A stretch of 43,267 bases of DNA from contig NZ_FQUY01000023.1 in assembly GCF_900129195.1 (NCBI RefSeq), positions 1 through 43,267 on the forward strand, written 5' to 3'. The stretch comes from Desulforamulus putei DSM 12395. Its GTDB lineage: Bacteria > Bacillota > Desulfotomaculia > Desulfotomaculales > Desulfotomaculaceae. Made by a program: the position numbers and the translations under genes. How positions within the stretch are numbered: the stretch's first letter is position 1; each line of letters begins with the position of its first letter. This document shows, piece after piece, positions 15,684 to 24,253 of the stretch. Below the pieces are notes generated by a model, which was not told the DNA's origin, searched no databases, and worked only from the letters and a program-made list of their open reading frames with translations.

Positions 15684-17063
15684 GTGCAGGGAAACCTGAA
15701 GAGAGTTCATTTTGTCGGCATCGGCGGCGCCGGTATGAGTGGCATTGCCACAGTTCTGCTGGGGATGGGCTACCGGGTGTCGGGTTCCGATATTAAAAGG
15801 TCGGCCGTCCTTGAACGGCTGAAGGCTTTGGGTGCCACATGCCACATCGGACATGAGGCCGGCAATATTACCCGGGATATTGATACAGTGGTCATTTCTA
15901 CAGCCATTTCTCCCGACAACCCGGAAGTTCTGGAGGCCAGGCGACTGGGCATCCCGCTGGTGAAGAGGGGGGAAATGCTGGCCCGGCTGATGAGAGAAAA
16001 ACGAGGTATAGCAGTGGCCGGGGCCCACGGTAAAACCACCACCACGTCCATGACAGCCCTGGTTCTGGAAGAGAACGGGCTGGATCCCACCATACTGATC
16101 GGAGGTGACTTAAGCAACATCGGTGGGAATGCCAAATTGGGCCGGGGAGAACTGCTGGTGGCCGAGGCTGATGAAAGCGATGGTTCGTTCCTATTGTTGG
16201 ATCCCCAGGTGGCTGTGGTCACCAACATTGAGGACGATCACCTGGACTATTACGGGAGCCAGGAGAAGCTTGTGGAGGCTTTTCAGGCATTTCTCCGCAA
16301 AGTGCCGCAGGATGGAGTGGCGGTGATTTGCCTGGATGATCCCATCCTGAAAGAAATGAGAGAAGGTCTGCCCTGTCCGGTGATCACCTATGGATCGAGG
16401 GATTCCGGTGCGGACTATGTTTTGCATTCCTTTGCAACAAAGGATGGCATGAACTGCGGGGAAGTGTACTGTGGGGGTGAAAAGCTTGGTACGCTGGAAC
16501 TGCGTGTTCCCGGCTATCATAATCTTTTAAACGCCTTGGCCGCCATAGCGGTGGGCCGCCATCTGGGCCTTGATTTTGCTCAAATAACCGGAGCTTTAAG
16601 GTTGTTTAAGGGGGCCAAAAGGCGTTATCAATTGGTCGGAGAAGCCAGAGGGGTTCGGGTGGTGGACGACTATGCCCACCACCCCACAGAAGTGAAGGCG
16701 ACCCTGCAGGCAGCAAGATCGGCACACCCGGGAAGAATTATTGCCGTTTTTCAACCCCACAGGTATACCAGGACCCGTCAGCTTTACCGGGAATTCGGGC
16801 AATCCTTCGGTAAGGCGGATCTGGTCATTTTGACCGATATTTATGCCGCCAGTGAGCAACCCATTGAAGGGGTGCATACGAAGTTGATTATCGAAACCAT
16901 TCCCAGGCGGGAAGGTCAACAGGTCATGTACCTGCCCAGTCTGGCAGAAGCGGCAGATTTCCTGGTGAAGGAAGCCAGGAGCGGGGATCTGGTTTTAACC
17001 ATGGGCGCCGGTGATGTTTGGACACTGGGTGGGGAACTGTTAAAGAGACTGGAGGAAAAGTAA
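15684..17063 (+). CDS. murC: UDP-MurNAc--L-alanine ligase MurC
   Basis: A 459-residue Mur ligase that adds L-alanine to UDP-MurNAc, the first peptide step. It shows the N-terminal Rossmann loop HFVGIGGAGMSGIA, the ATP loop GAHGKTTTTS from residue 113, EADESDGSFL, NIEDDHLDYYG and the C-terminal VVDDYAHHPTEVKATL and VFQPHRYTRTR blocks. GTG at 15684 has AAGGAGTG six bases upstream. A 231-base gap after murG contains a direct repeat GGGGCAGTCTT (15470-15480 and 15651-15661) but no gene I can support. Confidence 0.95.
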   Translation: MQGNLKRVHFVGIGGAGMSGIATVLLGMGYRVSGSDIKRSAVLERLKALGATCHIGHEAGNITRDIDTVVISTAISPDNPEVLEARRLGIPLVKRGEMLARLMREKRGIAVAGAHGKTTTTSMTALVLEENGLDPTILIGGDLSNIGGNAKLGRGELLVAEADESDGSFLLLDPQVAVVTNIEDDHLDYYGSQEKLVEAFQAFLRKVPQDGVAVICLDDPILKEMREGLPCPVITYGSRDSGADYVLHSFATKDGMNCGEVYCGGEKLGTLELRVPGYHNLLNALAAIAVGRHLGLDFAQITGALRLFKGAKRRYQLVGEARGVRVVDDYAHHPTEVKATLQAARSAHPGRIIAVFQPHRYTRTRQLYREFGQSFGKADLVILTDIYAASEQPIEGVHTKLIIETIPRREGQQVMYLPSLAEAADFLVKEARSGDLVLTMGAGDVWTLGGELLKRLEEK

Positions 17064-17065
17064 GC

Positions 17066-17977
17066 ATGGGTTATACTTCACTGGCGGGTGAACTTCAGTC
17101 ACTGATCAGGGGATCCGTACAGACCAATGAGCCAATGAAGAAGCATACGACCTGGCGCATCGGTGGCAATGCCGACCTTTTTGTGGATCCCGGTGACAAA
17201 GAAGATGTTCGTCGGGTGGTGGAGTTTGTCGAAAAAAATGACATCCCTCTGACGGTGATCGGAAACGGCTCGAACCTGCTGGTAAAGGACGGCGGCATCC
17301 GGGGGGTGGTTCTTAAGGTGGGGCGAGGACTGGCAGGAATTTCTGTGGAGGGTACCACCATCAAAGCCGGCGCCGGGACTATGCTGCCGGAACTGGCGGC
17401 AGCGGCCCGCAGGGCCGGGGTGGGCGGTTTCGAATTTGCCGCCGGCATTCCCGGCTCCCTGGGAGGAGCCATTGTGATGAATGCCGGGGCGGTGAACGGT
17501 TGTGTGGCGGATGTCCTGCACTCCATTGAGGTGTTAAACGAACATAACCGGTTTGTAACACTGAATAAAGAGGAACTGGGATTTGCCTACCGCACCAGTA
17601 ATCTACAGGGCAAGCCCGTCATTTGCGTCTCCACCCTGTGGCAGGGTTACGTAAAGGATAGGGGTTTAATTGAACAGGAAACCCGGGATTATTTATTAAA
17701 AAGGAAAGCTGCCCAGCCCCAGGGGTATCCCAATGCAGGCAGTGTTTTTAAAAACCCCGCGGGAGATTATGCGGGAAGATTAATCGAAGCATGCGGGGGC
17801 AAGGGACTCAGGGTGGGGGATGCCCAGGTTTCAACCAAACATGCCAACTGGATCTTAAACCTTGGCAACGCCACTGCACGGGATGTTCTGACCTTGATAG
17901 AAAAAATAAGAAAAATGGTGCAGGACCGTTTCGGTGTAGACCTGCACCTGGAAGTGAGAGTGTTGGGAGAAGATTAG
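17066..17977 (+). CDS. murB: UDP-N-acetylenolpyruvoylglucosamine reductase MurB
   Basis: A 303-residue FAD-dependent reductase that completes UDP-MurNAc synthesis. FAD-binding motifs NGSNLLVKDGGIRG and GIPGSLGGAIVMNAGA are visible, with the catalytic serine in NAGSVFKNP (Ser226) and a C-terminal glutamate in HLEVRVLGE. KRKAAQPQGYPNAGS and the overall length fit the short (type II) MurB without the extra loop. ATG 17066 begins two bases after the murC stop, with GGAGG in the murC end as its ribosome binding site. The frame extends upstream into murC but has no start signal there. Confidence 0.95.
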   Translation: MGYTSLAGELQSLIRGSVQTNEPMKKHTTWRIGGNADLFVDPGDKEDVRRVVEFVEKNDIPLTVIGNGSNLLVKDGGIRGVVLKVGRGLAGISVEGTTIKAGAGTMLPELAAAARRAGVGGFEFAAGIPGSLGGAIVMNAGAVNGCVADVLHSIEVLNEHNRFVTLNKEELGFAYRTSNLQGKPVICVSTLWQGYVKDRGLIEQETRDYLLKRKAAQPQGYPNAGSVFKNPAGDYAGRLIEACGGKGLRVGDAQVSTKHANWILNLGNATARDVLTLIEKIRKMVQDRFGVDLHLEVRVLGED

Positions 17978-17991
17978 GCGGAGGTGGCAAC

Positions 17992-19245
17992 ATGGAGAAG
18001 TTCGTGATTGTAGGGGGCAACCGCCTAAAGGGAACCATCAAAGCAAACGGATCAAAAAATGCATCCTTACCGATTCTGGCGGCAACTTTACTAAGCGGCG
18101 GTGTATGCAAAATCCATCAAGTTCCCCGGTTAAAAGACGTGTTTGTTATGCAGGAACTTCTTAATTACCTGGGGGCCAAGACAACCTTTGAGGGCAATAC
18201 CATGACAGTGGACTGTACCCATGTACAGCCCCAGGAGATTTCTGAGGACCTGATGAGAAAAATGAGGGCATCCAACCTCGTTTTAGGTCCACTGCTGGGT
18301 CGTTTCGGAAACGTCAAGATCTCCTACCCCGGGGGTTGCAACATCGGGTCTCGTCCCATGAACCTTCATTTCAAGGGTTTATCCGCCCTGGGGGCAAAAA
18401 TCTCAGAAAAATTTGGTTATATTTCTGCTGAAGCCAGTCAGTTAACTGGCGCGGTCATTCATTTTGATGTTCCCAGCGTTGGGGCTACGGAAAATTTAAT
18501 GATGGCCGGCGTCCTGGCTCAAGGTACTACGATCATAAGGAACGCAGCCAAAGAGCCGGAGATTGTGGATTTGCAGAATTTTCTCAACGCCATGGGCGCC
18601 AGGATTGTGGGTGCCGGTACAGATGTCATTCGCATTGAAGGGGTGAAAGAATTAGGTTCGGTTACCCACACTGTGATTCCGGATCGTATTGAAGCAGGAA
18701 CCCATATGATTGCAGGAGCCATCACCCAGGGAGATGTTACGGTGGCCAATGTCATACCGGAGCACCTGGATCCCGTCATCTACAAACTAAGGGAAGTGGG
18801 TGTGGCGGTGGAAGTAGGTGACGACTGGGTGCGTGTTCAGGGTACCGGGCAACTGAAGGCTGCAGATATTAAAACCATGCCTTATCCGGGCTTTCCGACG
18901 GATATGCAGCCTCAGATGATGGCCCTGCTGACTGTTGCCGAAGGGACCAGCGTCATCACCGAGACCATTTTTGAAAATCGTTTTAAACATGTGCCGGAAT
19001 TCCGCAGAATGGGAGCGGATATTTATCTGGAAGGACACACGGCGGTTGTCAAGGGAGTTAAGCGACTGACCGGCGCCTGTGTGGAGGCTAGCGATCTCCG
19101 GGCGGGGGCTGCCCTCATACTGGCGGCTCTGGCCGGGGAAGATGGTACGGTGCTGAGCAACATTGAACACATCGACAGAGGATATGAAAGAATTGAAAAG
19201 AAATACAATGCCTTGGGTGCACGTATTATAAGAGTCAACAGTTAG
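17992..19245 (+). CDS. murA: UDP-N-acetylglucosamine 1-carboxyvinyltransferase MurA
   Basis: A 417-residue EPSP-synthase-fold enzyme that transfers enolpyruvate from PEP to UDP-GlcNAc, the first committed step of peptidoglycan synthesis. Lys22-Asn23 of [11 protein letters not shown] and the active-site Cys116 in [11 protein letters not shown] are present, so this copy should be fosfomycin-sensitive by that criterion. The late RAGAAL block is visible. ATG 17992 follows GGAGGTGG 14 bases after murB. The open frame runs back to 17791 inside murB, but that part overlaps murB and is a shadow. Confidence 0.95.
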   Translation: MEKFVIVGGNRLKGTIKANGSKNASLPILAATLLSGGVCKIHQVPRLKDVFVMQELLNYLGAKTTFEGNTMTVDCTHVQPQEISEDLMRKMRASNLVLGPLLGRFGNVKISYPGGCNIGSRPMNLHFKGLSALGAKISEKFGYISAEASQLTGAVIHFDVPSVGATENLMMAGVLAQGTTIIRNAAKEPEIVDLQNFLNAMGARIVGAGTDVIRIEGVKELGSVTHTVIPDRIEAGTHMIAGAITQGDVTVANVIPEHLDPVIYKLREVGVAVEVGDDWVRVQGTGQLKAADIKTMPYPGFPTDMQPQMMALLTVAEGTSVITETIFENRFKHVPEFRRMGADIYLEGHTAVVKGVKRLTGACVEASDLRAGAALILAALAGEDGTVLSNIEHIDRGYERIEKKYNALGARIIRVNS

Positions 19246-19258
19246 TGACTCTTTTTTT
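19231..19258 (+). terminator. Rho-independent terminator overlapping the murA stop
   Basis: A 7-bp stem AGAGTCA/TGACTCT (19231-19237 with 19246-19252) is followed by seven Ts. The murA stop codon lies in the loop. Confidence 0.75.
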
Positions 19259-19267
19259 GGTTTTGCC

Positions 19268-19298
19268 TTGGACAAGTAATGTTTGTTTCAGTTATAAT
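19268..19298 (+). promoter_or_regulatory. putative sigma-A promoter of the divIB operon
   Basis: TGGACA at 19269-19274 and a perfect TATAAT at 19293-19298 with an 18-base spacer, right after the murA terminator and 45 bases before divIB. Confidence 0.65.
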
Positions 19299-19342
19299 GT
19301 TGTAAAAACATAGACGGAAAAATTTAGGCAAGGAGTGGGACT

Positions 19343-20098
19343 GTGTATCGACCTCATACAGGAACCCCACGAAAAAAGAACCACTTGATACAAAGTGTTT
19401 TTTTTATTTTACTGGTGGCAGCGGCTGTTTATGTTTTACTCCAGTCACCTTTTTTTGAGATCAAATCCATTACAGTGTACGGTAATCGTCAGTTGACGAA
19501 GGAAGAAATTATTCAGTTTTCCGGTATACATATCAATGCCAATATCTTCAAGGTTAACCTGTCCGAGGCGGAAAAAAGGTTGAGCCTGGTTCCGTTCATT
19601 AAAAGCTCGGAAATGAAGCGTTCCTTACCAAATAAGATCATTATTACTGTTGTGGAAAGAACGGCTGTGGCGCTTCTGCCGGTACAAAACGGCTTTATTA
19701 AAGTGGATGCCGATGGGGTATACTTGCAAAAGGGCCAAATTGCTTCGGCTTTACCCATCATTACCGGTCTGCAGGTAAAAGTAAACGAGCCCGGCAAACC
19801 CGTTGTATCGGAAAACCTGCCGGTGGCTTTAAAGACCCTGTCCCAATTACCCCGTTCGTTAGTGATGAAATTATCAGAAATTAATATCAATAAAGCAGGG
19901 CAAATCAGCTTGTATACCATCGACGGTGTCCAGGGAAGACTTGGATTGCCCAGGGATATTGAATACAAAGGCGCTGTTTTCCAGCAGGTATTAAACAGCC
20001 TGAAGGAGCCCGGCAATGAGATAGAATATGTAGACATATCCAACCCAAGGGTGCCTGTGGTCAAATACTCAAAGCATCAACCGGAGGGCCAACAGTGA
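19343..20098 (+). CDS. divIB: cell division protein DivIB/FtsQ
   Basis: A 251-residue type II membrane protein. A basic N terminus and one membrane segment (about residues 17-36, SVFFILLVAAAVYVLL) precede the extracellular POTRA domain FFEIKSITVYGNRQLTKEEI, followed by the beta domain with LPNKIIITVVERTAVALLP. It bridges FtsL and its partner at the septum. GTG 19343 follows AAGGAGTGGG. It begins a transcription unit behind a terminator and a TATAAT promoter, and its stop overlaps the next start by four bases (GTGA), suggesting translational coupling. Confidence 0.88.
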   Translation: MYRPHTGTPRKKNHLIQSVFFILLVAAAVYVLLQSPFFEIKSITVYGNRQLTKEEIIQFSGIHINANIFKVNLSEAEKRLSLVPFIKSSEMKRSLPNKIIITVVERTAVALLPVQNGFIKVDADGVYLQKGQIASALPIITGLQVKVNEPGKPVVSENLPVALKTLSQLPRSLVMKLSEININKAGQISLYTIDGVQGRLGLPRDIEYKGAVFQQVLNSLKEPGNEIEYVDISNPRVPVVKYSKHQPEGQQ

Positions 20099-20796
20099 AA
20101 GTGGAAAAATACCAGTGGGGCATTGTATTGGTCGGCATCGTTTTAGGGTTAATGGTGTCGGTTCAGTATCGGTCTTACAAAGACATTAACGAAACGCCGC
20201 CCATCGCCAGAGTACAAGCCCTGTCCAATGAAATTAATCAAAAAAGAGAAGAGCGTAACCGGCTGCAGCAGCGGGTTAACGAATTGCGGGAAAAATTGGA
20301 TAAAAAGGCTACGGTATCTGATATTAACCACAGTGAACTGGAAACCTACCGGATTATTGCCGGTACCAAAGCGGTAACCGGGCCGGGTGTGGAAGTAACG
20401 CTCAATGACAGTAATGTGGCCCTGCCCCCCGGACAGGACCCCAATTTATATGTGCTGCATGATGAAGATGTGCTCCGGGTTATCAATGAATTAAAGGCGG
20501 CAGGAGCGGAGGCCATGGCCTTAAACGGTGTCCGATTAATCGCCACCAGTGAGATACGATGTATCGGACCCACCATTCTCACCAACAAGAATAAAAGACT
20601 ACCTGCTCCCTTTACCATCACTGCCATCGGCAATCCGGAAACCCTGGAAAACTCGCTGTTTATGAAGGGTGGCGTGGTGGAACAACTGAAAATCTGGGGC
20701 ATCCAGGTACAGGTACGGAAAAAAGCCAGCCTGGAAATTGCCGAGTATACCGGGCCCACCACCTTTGAGTACGCCCGGCCGGTAGAGGAAGAATAA
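20095..20796 (+). CDS. DUF881 family membrane-anchored protein, copy 1
   Basis: A 233-residue protein of the DUF881 (YlxW/YlxX-like) family, found next to division genes in many Gram-positive bacteria; its molecular role is not known. It has one N-terminal membrane segment (WGIVLVGIVLGLMVSVQYRS), a coiled coil of about 40 residues (NEINQKREERNRLQQRV) and a C-terminal globular domain with the family motif GPGVEVTLND and VINELKAAGAEAMALNGVRL. GTG 20095 overlaps the divIB stop and has GGAGG upstream. It is followed after six bases by a second DUF881 gene. Confidence 0.85.
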   Translation: MKVEKYQWGIVLVGIVLGLMVSVQYRSYKDINETPPIARVQALSNEINQKREERNRLQQRVNELREKLDKKATVSDINHSELETYRIIAGTKAVTGPGVEVTLNDSNVALPPGQDPNLYVLHDEDVLRVINELKAAGAEAMALNGVRLIATSEIRCIGPTILTNKNKRLPAPFTITAIGNPETLENSLFMKGGVVEQLKIWGIQVQVRKKASLEIAEYTGPTTFEYARPVEEE

Positions 20797-20802
20797 GGCG
20801 GG

Positions 20803-21516
20803 ATGGTTATGAATAAAACACTCTATATCTCTATTATGCTGGTTTCGGTGGTTTTGGGAATGATGGTGGCTTTTCAATTCCGGACCACCGGCAGGGTGGA
20901 TTCCGGCGTTCCCATCGACCGTGTACAACTTCTGACAACCGAGTTAAAACAAATTGAAAAAGAATATAACACGCTGTTAATGGAAGCAAGCGATCTGGAA
21001 AGCAAATTGGCCCAGGCGGAAAAGGGCCGACCGGAGGCATCCCAGGCGGTACAGAAGGAATTGCAAAAGGTTCGTCAAATTGCCGGGATGACTAAATTAG
21101 AAGGTCCCGGCGTGGAGGTTACCCTGGCGCCTATTAAAAAGGACGACCTGCAAGCCGGAGAAAATCTTTTTACCGTACGGGACGAGGACTTGCTCAGGGT
21201 TGTTAACGAACTCAGGGCCGCCGGCGCGGAAGCCCTGTCGATTAACGGTGAGAGAATTATTTCCACCACTGAAATCCGTCTGGCGGGAACTTTCATTGAC
21301 GTCAACCTGACAAGAATTTCTCCCCCTTATTCTGTGCTGGCCATCGGGGCGCCGGACCAACTGGAGAGCGCCCTGTTAATTAAGGGTGGCCTGGTGGATA
21401 CCATGCGGGACTGGGGAGTTGCTGTTACCGTGACAAAAAAGGAATCGCTAACGGTACCGGCATATAACCATCGCATTAACATTGAATATGCCAAACCGCT
21501 GAAGGAGGAAAAATAA
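20803..21516 (+). CDS. DUF881 family membrane-anchored protein, copy 2
   Basis: A 237-residue paralogue of the previous gene with the same plan: membrane segment (ISIMLVSVVLGMMVAFQF), coiled coil (LKQIEKEYNTLLMEASDLES) and domain with GPGVEVTLAP and VVNELRAAGAEALSINGERI. Tandem DUF881 genes between divIB and ftsA probably arose by duplication. The start is either ATG 20803 or ATG 20809; a GG-rich site (AAGGCGGG) precedes both. Two bases separate it from sbp. Confidence 0.85.
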   Translation: MVMNKTLYISIMLVSVVLGMMVAFQFRTTGRVDSGVPIDRVQLLTTELKQIEKEYNTLLMEASDLESKLAQAEKGRPEASQAVQKELQKVRQIAGMTKLEGPGVEVTLAPIKKDDLQAGENLFTVRDEDLLRVVNELRAAGAEALSINGERIISTTEIRLAGTFIDVNLTRISPPYSVLAIGAPDQLESALLIKGGLVDTMRDWGVAVTVTKKESLTVPAYNHRINIEYAKPLKEEK

Positions 21517-21518
21517 CT

Positions 21519-21860
21519 ATGTGGGCAGGTATCTTATTGGCCCTGGTGGGACTGACCCTGGGGGTTATCATAGGTTTAAATGTTCCCATGGTACTACCCC
21601 AGGTTTATGCCCAGTACCTGGGGCTGGGGGTCCTGGCAGCATTGGATTCGGTTTTTGGCGGCATTCGCGCAGCCCTGGAAAATCACTATGATAACCGCAT
21701 TTTTGTGACCGGTTTTTTCAGCAATATTTTACTGGCCGCAGGTTTGGCTTATATCGGCACCAAATTGGGTGTTCCGCTGAGCACAGCGGCAGTGGTGGCC
21801 TTTGGCGTGCGTTTATTTCAAAATCTCGCCATTATACGACGGCATTTACTAAAAAAATAA
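21519..21860 (+). CDS. sbp: small basic protein Sbp (DUF1290)
   Basis: A 113-residue integral membrane protein with three to four hydrophobic segments. The sequence GLNVPMVLPQVYAQYLGLGV followed by LDSVFGGIRAALE is typical of DUF1290, the YlxX/Sbp family located before ftsA in Bacilli and Clostridia. Function is unknown. ATG 21519 begins two bases after the DUF881 stop and GAAGGAGG precedes it, so these genes form an operon with divIB. Confidence 0.85.
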   Translation: MWAGILLALVGLTLGVIIGLNVPMVLPQVYAQYLGLGVLAALDSVFGGIRAALENHYDNRIFVTGFFSNILLAAGLAYIGTKLGVPLSTAAVVAFGVRLFQNLAIIRRHLLKK

Positions 21861-21881
21861 AGTATTTTTGATAGATACGTA

Positions 21882-21910
21882 AAAGGGAATTTCTATTCTA
21901 TGTTGAATTT
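21882..21910 (+). promoter_or_regulatory. putative sigma-H promoter of ftsA-ftsZ
   Basis: AAAGGGAAT at 21882-21890 and GTTGAATTT at 21902-21910, spaced by 11 bases. The sigma-H consensus as I recall it is RnAGGAwWW, 11-12 bases, then RnnGAATww. The match has one mismatch (GGG for GGA) in the -35 and none in the -10. The expected start is near 21915, 34 bases before ftsA. B. subtilis ftsAZ also has a sigma-H promoter used in sporulation. Confidence 0.6.
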
Positions 21911-21948
21911 TACATTTTAAGTAAACAGTTGCCTGGGAGGTGCCTGGC

Positions 21949-22926
21949 TTGGCCAGGAGACATATTGTTGGTGGACTGGATATTGGCACCACAAAAGTGG
22001 TGTCAGTGATCGCGGAAGTCAGCCCTAACGGCTACCCTGTCATCAAGGGGTTGGGAGAATGTCCCACCCTGGGAGTTCGTAAGGGTGTGGTTGTTGACAA
22101 AGCCTCATTAGGCAAGTCCATCGCCCATGCTGTAGGGTTGTCGCAAGCCATGGCCGGCGAAACCATCAGTGAATTTTATGGTTCCTTTCCGGTTGTTAGT
22201 CAACTGACTGGAACTTTGCAGATTACCGATGAGCAGTTATCTGAAAGCATTGCCATGGCAGGGGTGAAAATCCTGCAAGTAATTCCGTCAGTAATTGCTT
22301 CAGGTGAAGCAGTTTTGACCGATACTCATAAAAAAATAGGCACGGTGTTAATGGACCTGGGAGGAGCCGTGACCGGTTTAGCGGTTTTTGATCAGGGGGT
22401 GCCCGTTTACACCCATTCACTGCCCATTGGCAGTGAACATATTACCAGCGATTTAGCGGTGTGTCTGCGGACCTCTATCAGTGAAGGAGACCGGATCAAG
22501 CGGTCCCTGGGTCTGATTGAGCCGGACCCCGCAAGCACTTTGGAAATCAGCGGTGTAGGGGGGCATGAAAGAAGGAAAGTGCCTGCCGGCGCAGCCAGAG
22601 ATATTATAAAATCACGAATCCAAGAAATTTTTGAGCTGGCCCATCAGGAATTAAGCCAACATTTCAGGCTTGCATCATTAACCGGTGGATTCATTTTGAC
22701 AGGTGGTGGGTCTTTATTAAAGGGAGTCTTGGATTTGGCCATTTCCCAAATGAATTGTTGCAAGGTGGCAGTTGGTTCCCCCGCCAAGGTAGGTATACCC
22801 AGGGAGGAATGGACCAGCCCCGTGTACGCTTCAGCCATTGGACTGGTACTCTATGGAGCCAAACGAAGTACCCGCCGCTCAGGACGCCTTTCCGGATGGC
22901 GTGAAGTTTTAGACAGGTTTATGTAA
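21949..22926 (+). CDS. ftsA: cell division protein FtsA, short form
   Basis: A 325-residue actin-like protein expected to tether FtsZ to the membrane. Actin-family phosphate motifs are visible: GGLDIGTTKVVSVIAE near the N terminus, LMDLGGAVTGLAVF in the middle and GGFILTGGGSLLKG late, then SPVYASAIGLVLYG. The last residues (RLSGWREVLDRFM) could form the amphipathic membrane-targeting helix. Usual FtsA proteins are over 400 residues; here about 70 residues of subdomain 1C appear absent between QITDEQL and AMAGVKILQVIPS. TTG 21949 has GGGAGG eight bases upstream; the GTG at 21940 overlaps that site. Forty bases separate it from ftsZ. Confidence 0.85.
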   Translation: MARRHIVGGLDIGTTKVVSVIAEVSPNGYPVIKGLGECPTLGVRKGVVVDKASLGKSIAHAVGLSQAMAGETISEFYGSFPVVSQLTGTLQITDEQLSESIAMAGVKILQVIPSVIASGEAVLTDTHKKIGTVLMDLGGAVTGLAVFDQGVPVYTHSLPIGSEHITSDLAVCLRTSISEGDRIKRSLGLIEPDPASTLEISGVGGHERRKVPAGAARDIIKSRIQEIFELAHQELSQHFRLASLTGGFILTGGGSLLKGVLDLAISQMNCCKVAVGSPAKVGIPREEWTSPVYASAIGLVLYGAKRSTRRSGRLSGWREVLDRFM

Positions 22927-22966
22927 ATGAAGCGGCTCGATGGCATAAATACGGAGGAGGATAATC

Positions 22967-24019
22967 ATGCTTGACTTTGAATTGGACCTGGATCATTTTG
23001 CGAACATTAAAGTAATCGGTGTCGGGGGCGGCGGCAATAACGCGGTGAACCGCATGATCAGCGCCGGGTTGAAAGGCGTTGAGTTTGTTGCGGTTAATAC
23101 AGACGCCCAATCACTGTTCTTGTCCCAAAGCAACCACAAAATACAGATTGGCACCAAACTGACCAAAGGTTTGGGTGCCGGAGCCAACCCGGAAATCGGC
23201 TGTAAAGCCGCTGAAGAAAGCCGTGACGAAATTATGCAGGCCCTCAAGGGCGCCGACATGGTCTTTGTTACCGCCGGTATGGGCGGTGGCACCGGAACCG
23301 GAGCAGCGCCGGTGGTGGCTGAGATTGCCAAAGAACTTGGCGCCCTGACCGTTGGCGTTGTTACCAAACCCTTTACTTTTGAAGGAAGAAAAAGGCTTAC
23401 CCAGGCGGAACAAGGAATTGAGAATTTAAAGAGTAAAGTGGATACCTTAATTACCATCCCCAACGACCGTCTATTACAGGTCATTGATAAGCATACTTCC
23501 ATTGTGGAAGCTTTTCGCATCGCCGATGACGTCCTGCGCCAGGGTGTTCAGGGTATTTCCGACCTGATTGCCGTACCCGGCCTGATTAACCTGGATTTTG
23601 CCGATGTTAAGACAATTATGAAGGATACCGGTTCTGCTCTGATGGGAATCGGCAGCTCCACCGGAGAGAACAGGGCCACCGAGGCGGCCCGCATGGCCAT
23701 CTCCAGTCCCCTGTTGGAAACCTCCATTGAGGGTGCCAGGGGCGTATTGTTAAATATTACCGGTGGTTCCTCCCTGGGCCTGTTTGAAGTCAACGAAGCA
23801 GCAGAAATTATTGCCCAGGCGGCAGATCCGGAAGCCAACATTATTTTTGGCGCAGTGATTGATGAGAGAATGAACGAAGAAGTACGGGTAACCGTGATTG
23901 CCACCGGTTTTGATCACCATGTACCTGCGAGAAAAGAGAAGAAAAAACCGGAAATGGATATTAAGCCCTTTGCCAGCCACGATGACCTGGATATTCCGGC
24001 CTTCCTGCGCCGACGTTAA
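22967..24019 (+). CDS. ftsZ: cell division protein FtsZ
   Basis: A 350-residue tubulin-like GTPase that forms the Z ring. The N-terminal [20 protein letters not shown] block is present, as are the tubulin signature GGGTGTG (residues 106-112) and the T7-loop [12 protein letters not shown] very short linker leads to the conserved C-terminal peptide [12 protein letters not shown] that binds FtsA. The linker is only about 20 residues. ATG 22967 follows GGAGGAGG. It is the last gene of the division part of the cluster and is followed by a terminator. Confidence 0.97.
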   Translation: MLDFELDLDHFANIKVIGVGGGGNNAVNRMISAGLKGVEFVAVNTDAQSLFLSQSNHKIQIGTKLTKGLGAGANPEIGCKAAEESRDEIMQALKGADMVFVTAGMGGGTGTGAAPVVAEIAKELGALTVGVVTKPFTFEGRKRLTQAEQGIENLKSKVDTLITIPNDRLLQVIDKHTSIVEAFRIADDVLRQGVQGISDLIAVPGLINLDFADVKTIMKDTGSALMGIGSSTGENRATEAARMAISSPLLETSIEGARGVLLNITGGSSLGLFEVNEAAEIIAQAADPEANIIFGAVIDERMNEEVRVTVIATGFDHHVPARKEKKKPEMDIKPFASHDDLDIPAFLRRR

Positions 24020-24116
24020 GAATTGGACCTACCCGGATTAACCAGCAGGTTAAACCCATCATTTACTACAAAAATGTAGAACTAACACTAAAAAAACCTG
24101 GAATTAATTACCAGAT

Positions 24117-24151
24117 ATTGACAAGTTTCCCTGACCCTGGCGTTGTATAAT
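24117..24151 (+). promoter_or_regulatory. spoIIG-type Spo0A-dependent promoter of spoIIGA-sigE
   Basis: TTGACA at 24118-24123 and TATAAT at 24146-24151 are separated by 22 bases, far from the 17 of a normal sigma-A promoter. This is the unusual spacing I recall for the B. subtilis spoIIG promoter. A Spo0A-box-like sequence, CTTGTCAAT on the minus strand (24117-24125), covers the -35. A second, weaker one, TGTAGAA at 24075-24081, lies about 80 bases before the predicted start near 24158, matching the two-site layout of spoIIG. Confidence 0.65.
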
Positions 24152-24167
24152 ACTGCCAGGGTTTTTT
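24134..24167 (+). terminator. Rho-independent terminator of ftsZ
   Basis: ACCCTGGC (24134-24141) pairs with GCCAGGGT (24155-24162), followed by a run of Ts to 24167. The 13-base loop contains the TATAAT of the spoIIGA promoter. Confidence 0.75.
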
Positions 24168-24253
24168 GTTCCTGGTTTAGATGGAATATTTGGCTTAACT
24201 GAGCCATATGATGGTATTGACCACCTTTGTGTTTTATGATGGGGTAGGCACAG

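Noticed and set aside
17791-17991. N-terminal extension of the murA frame into murB
   Set aside because: MurA is conserved from ATG 17992, which has a strong ribosome binding site. The extension overlaps murB and has no homologous sequence.
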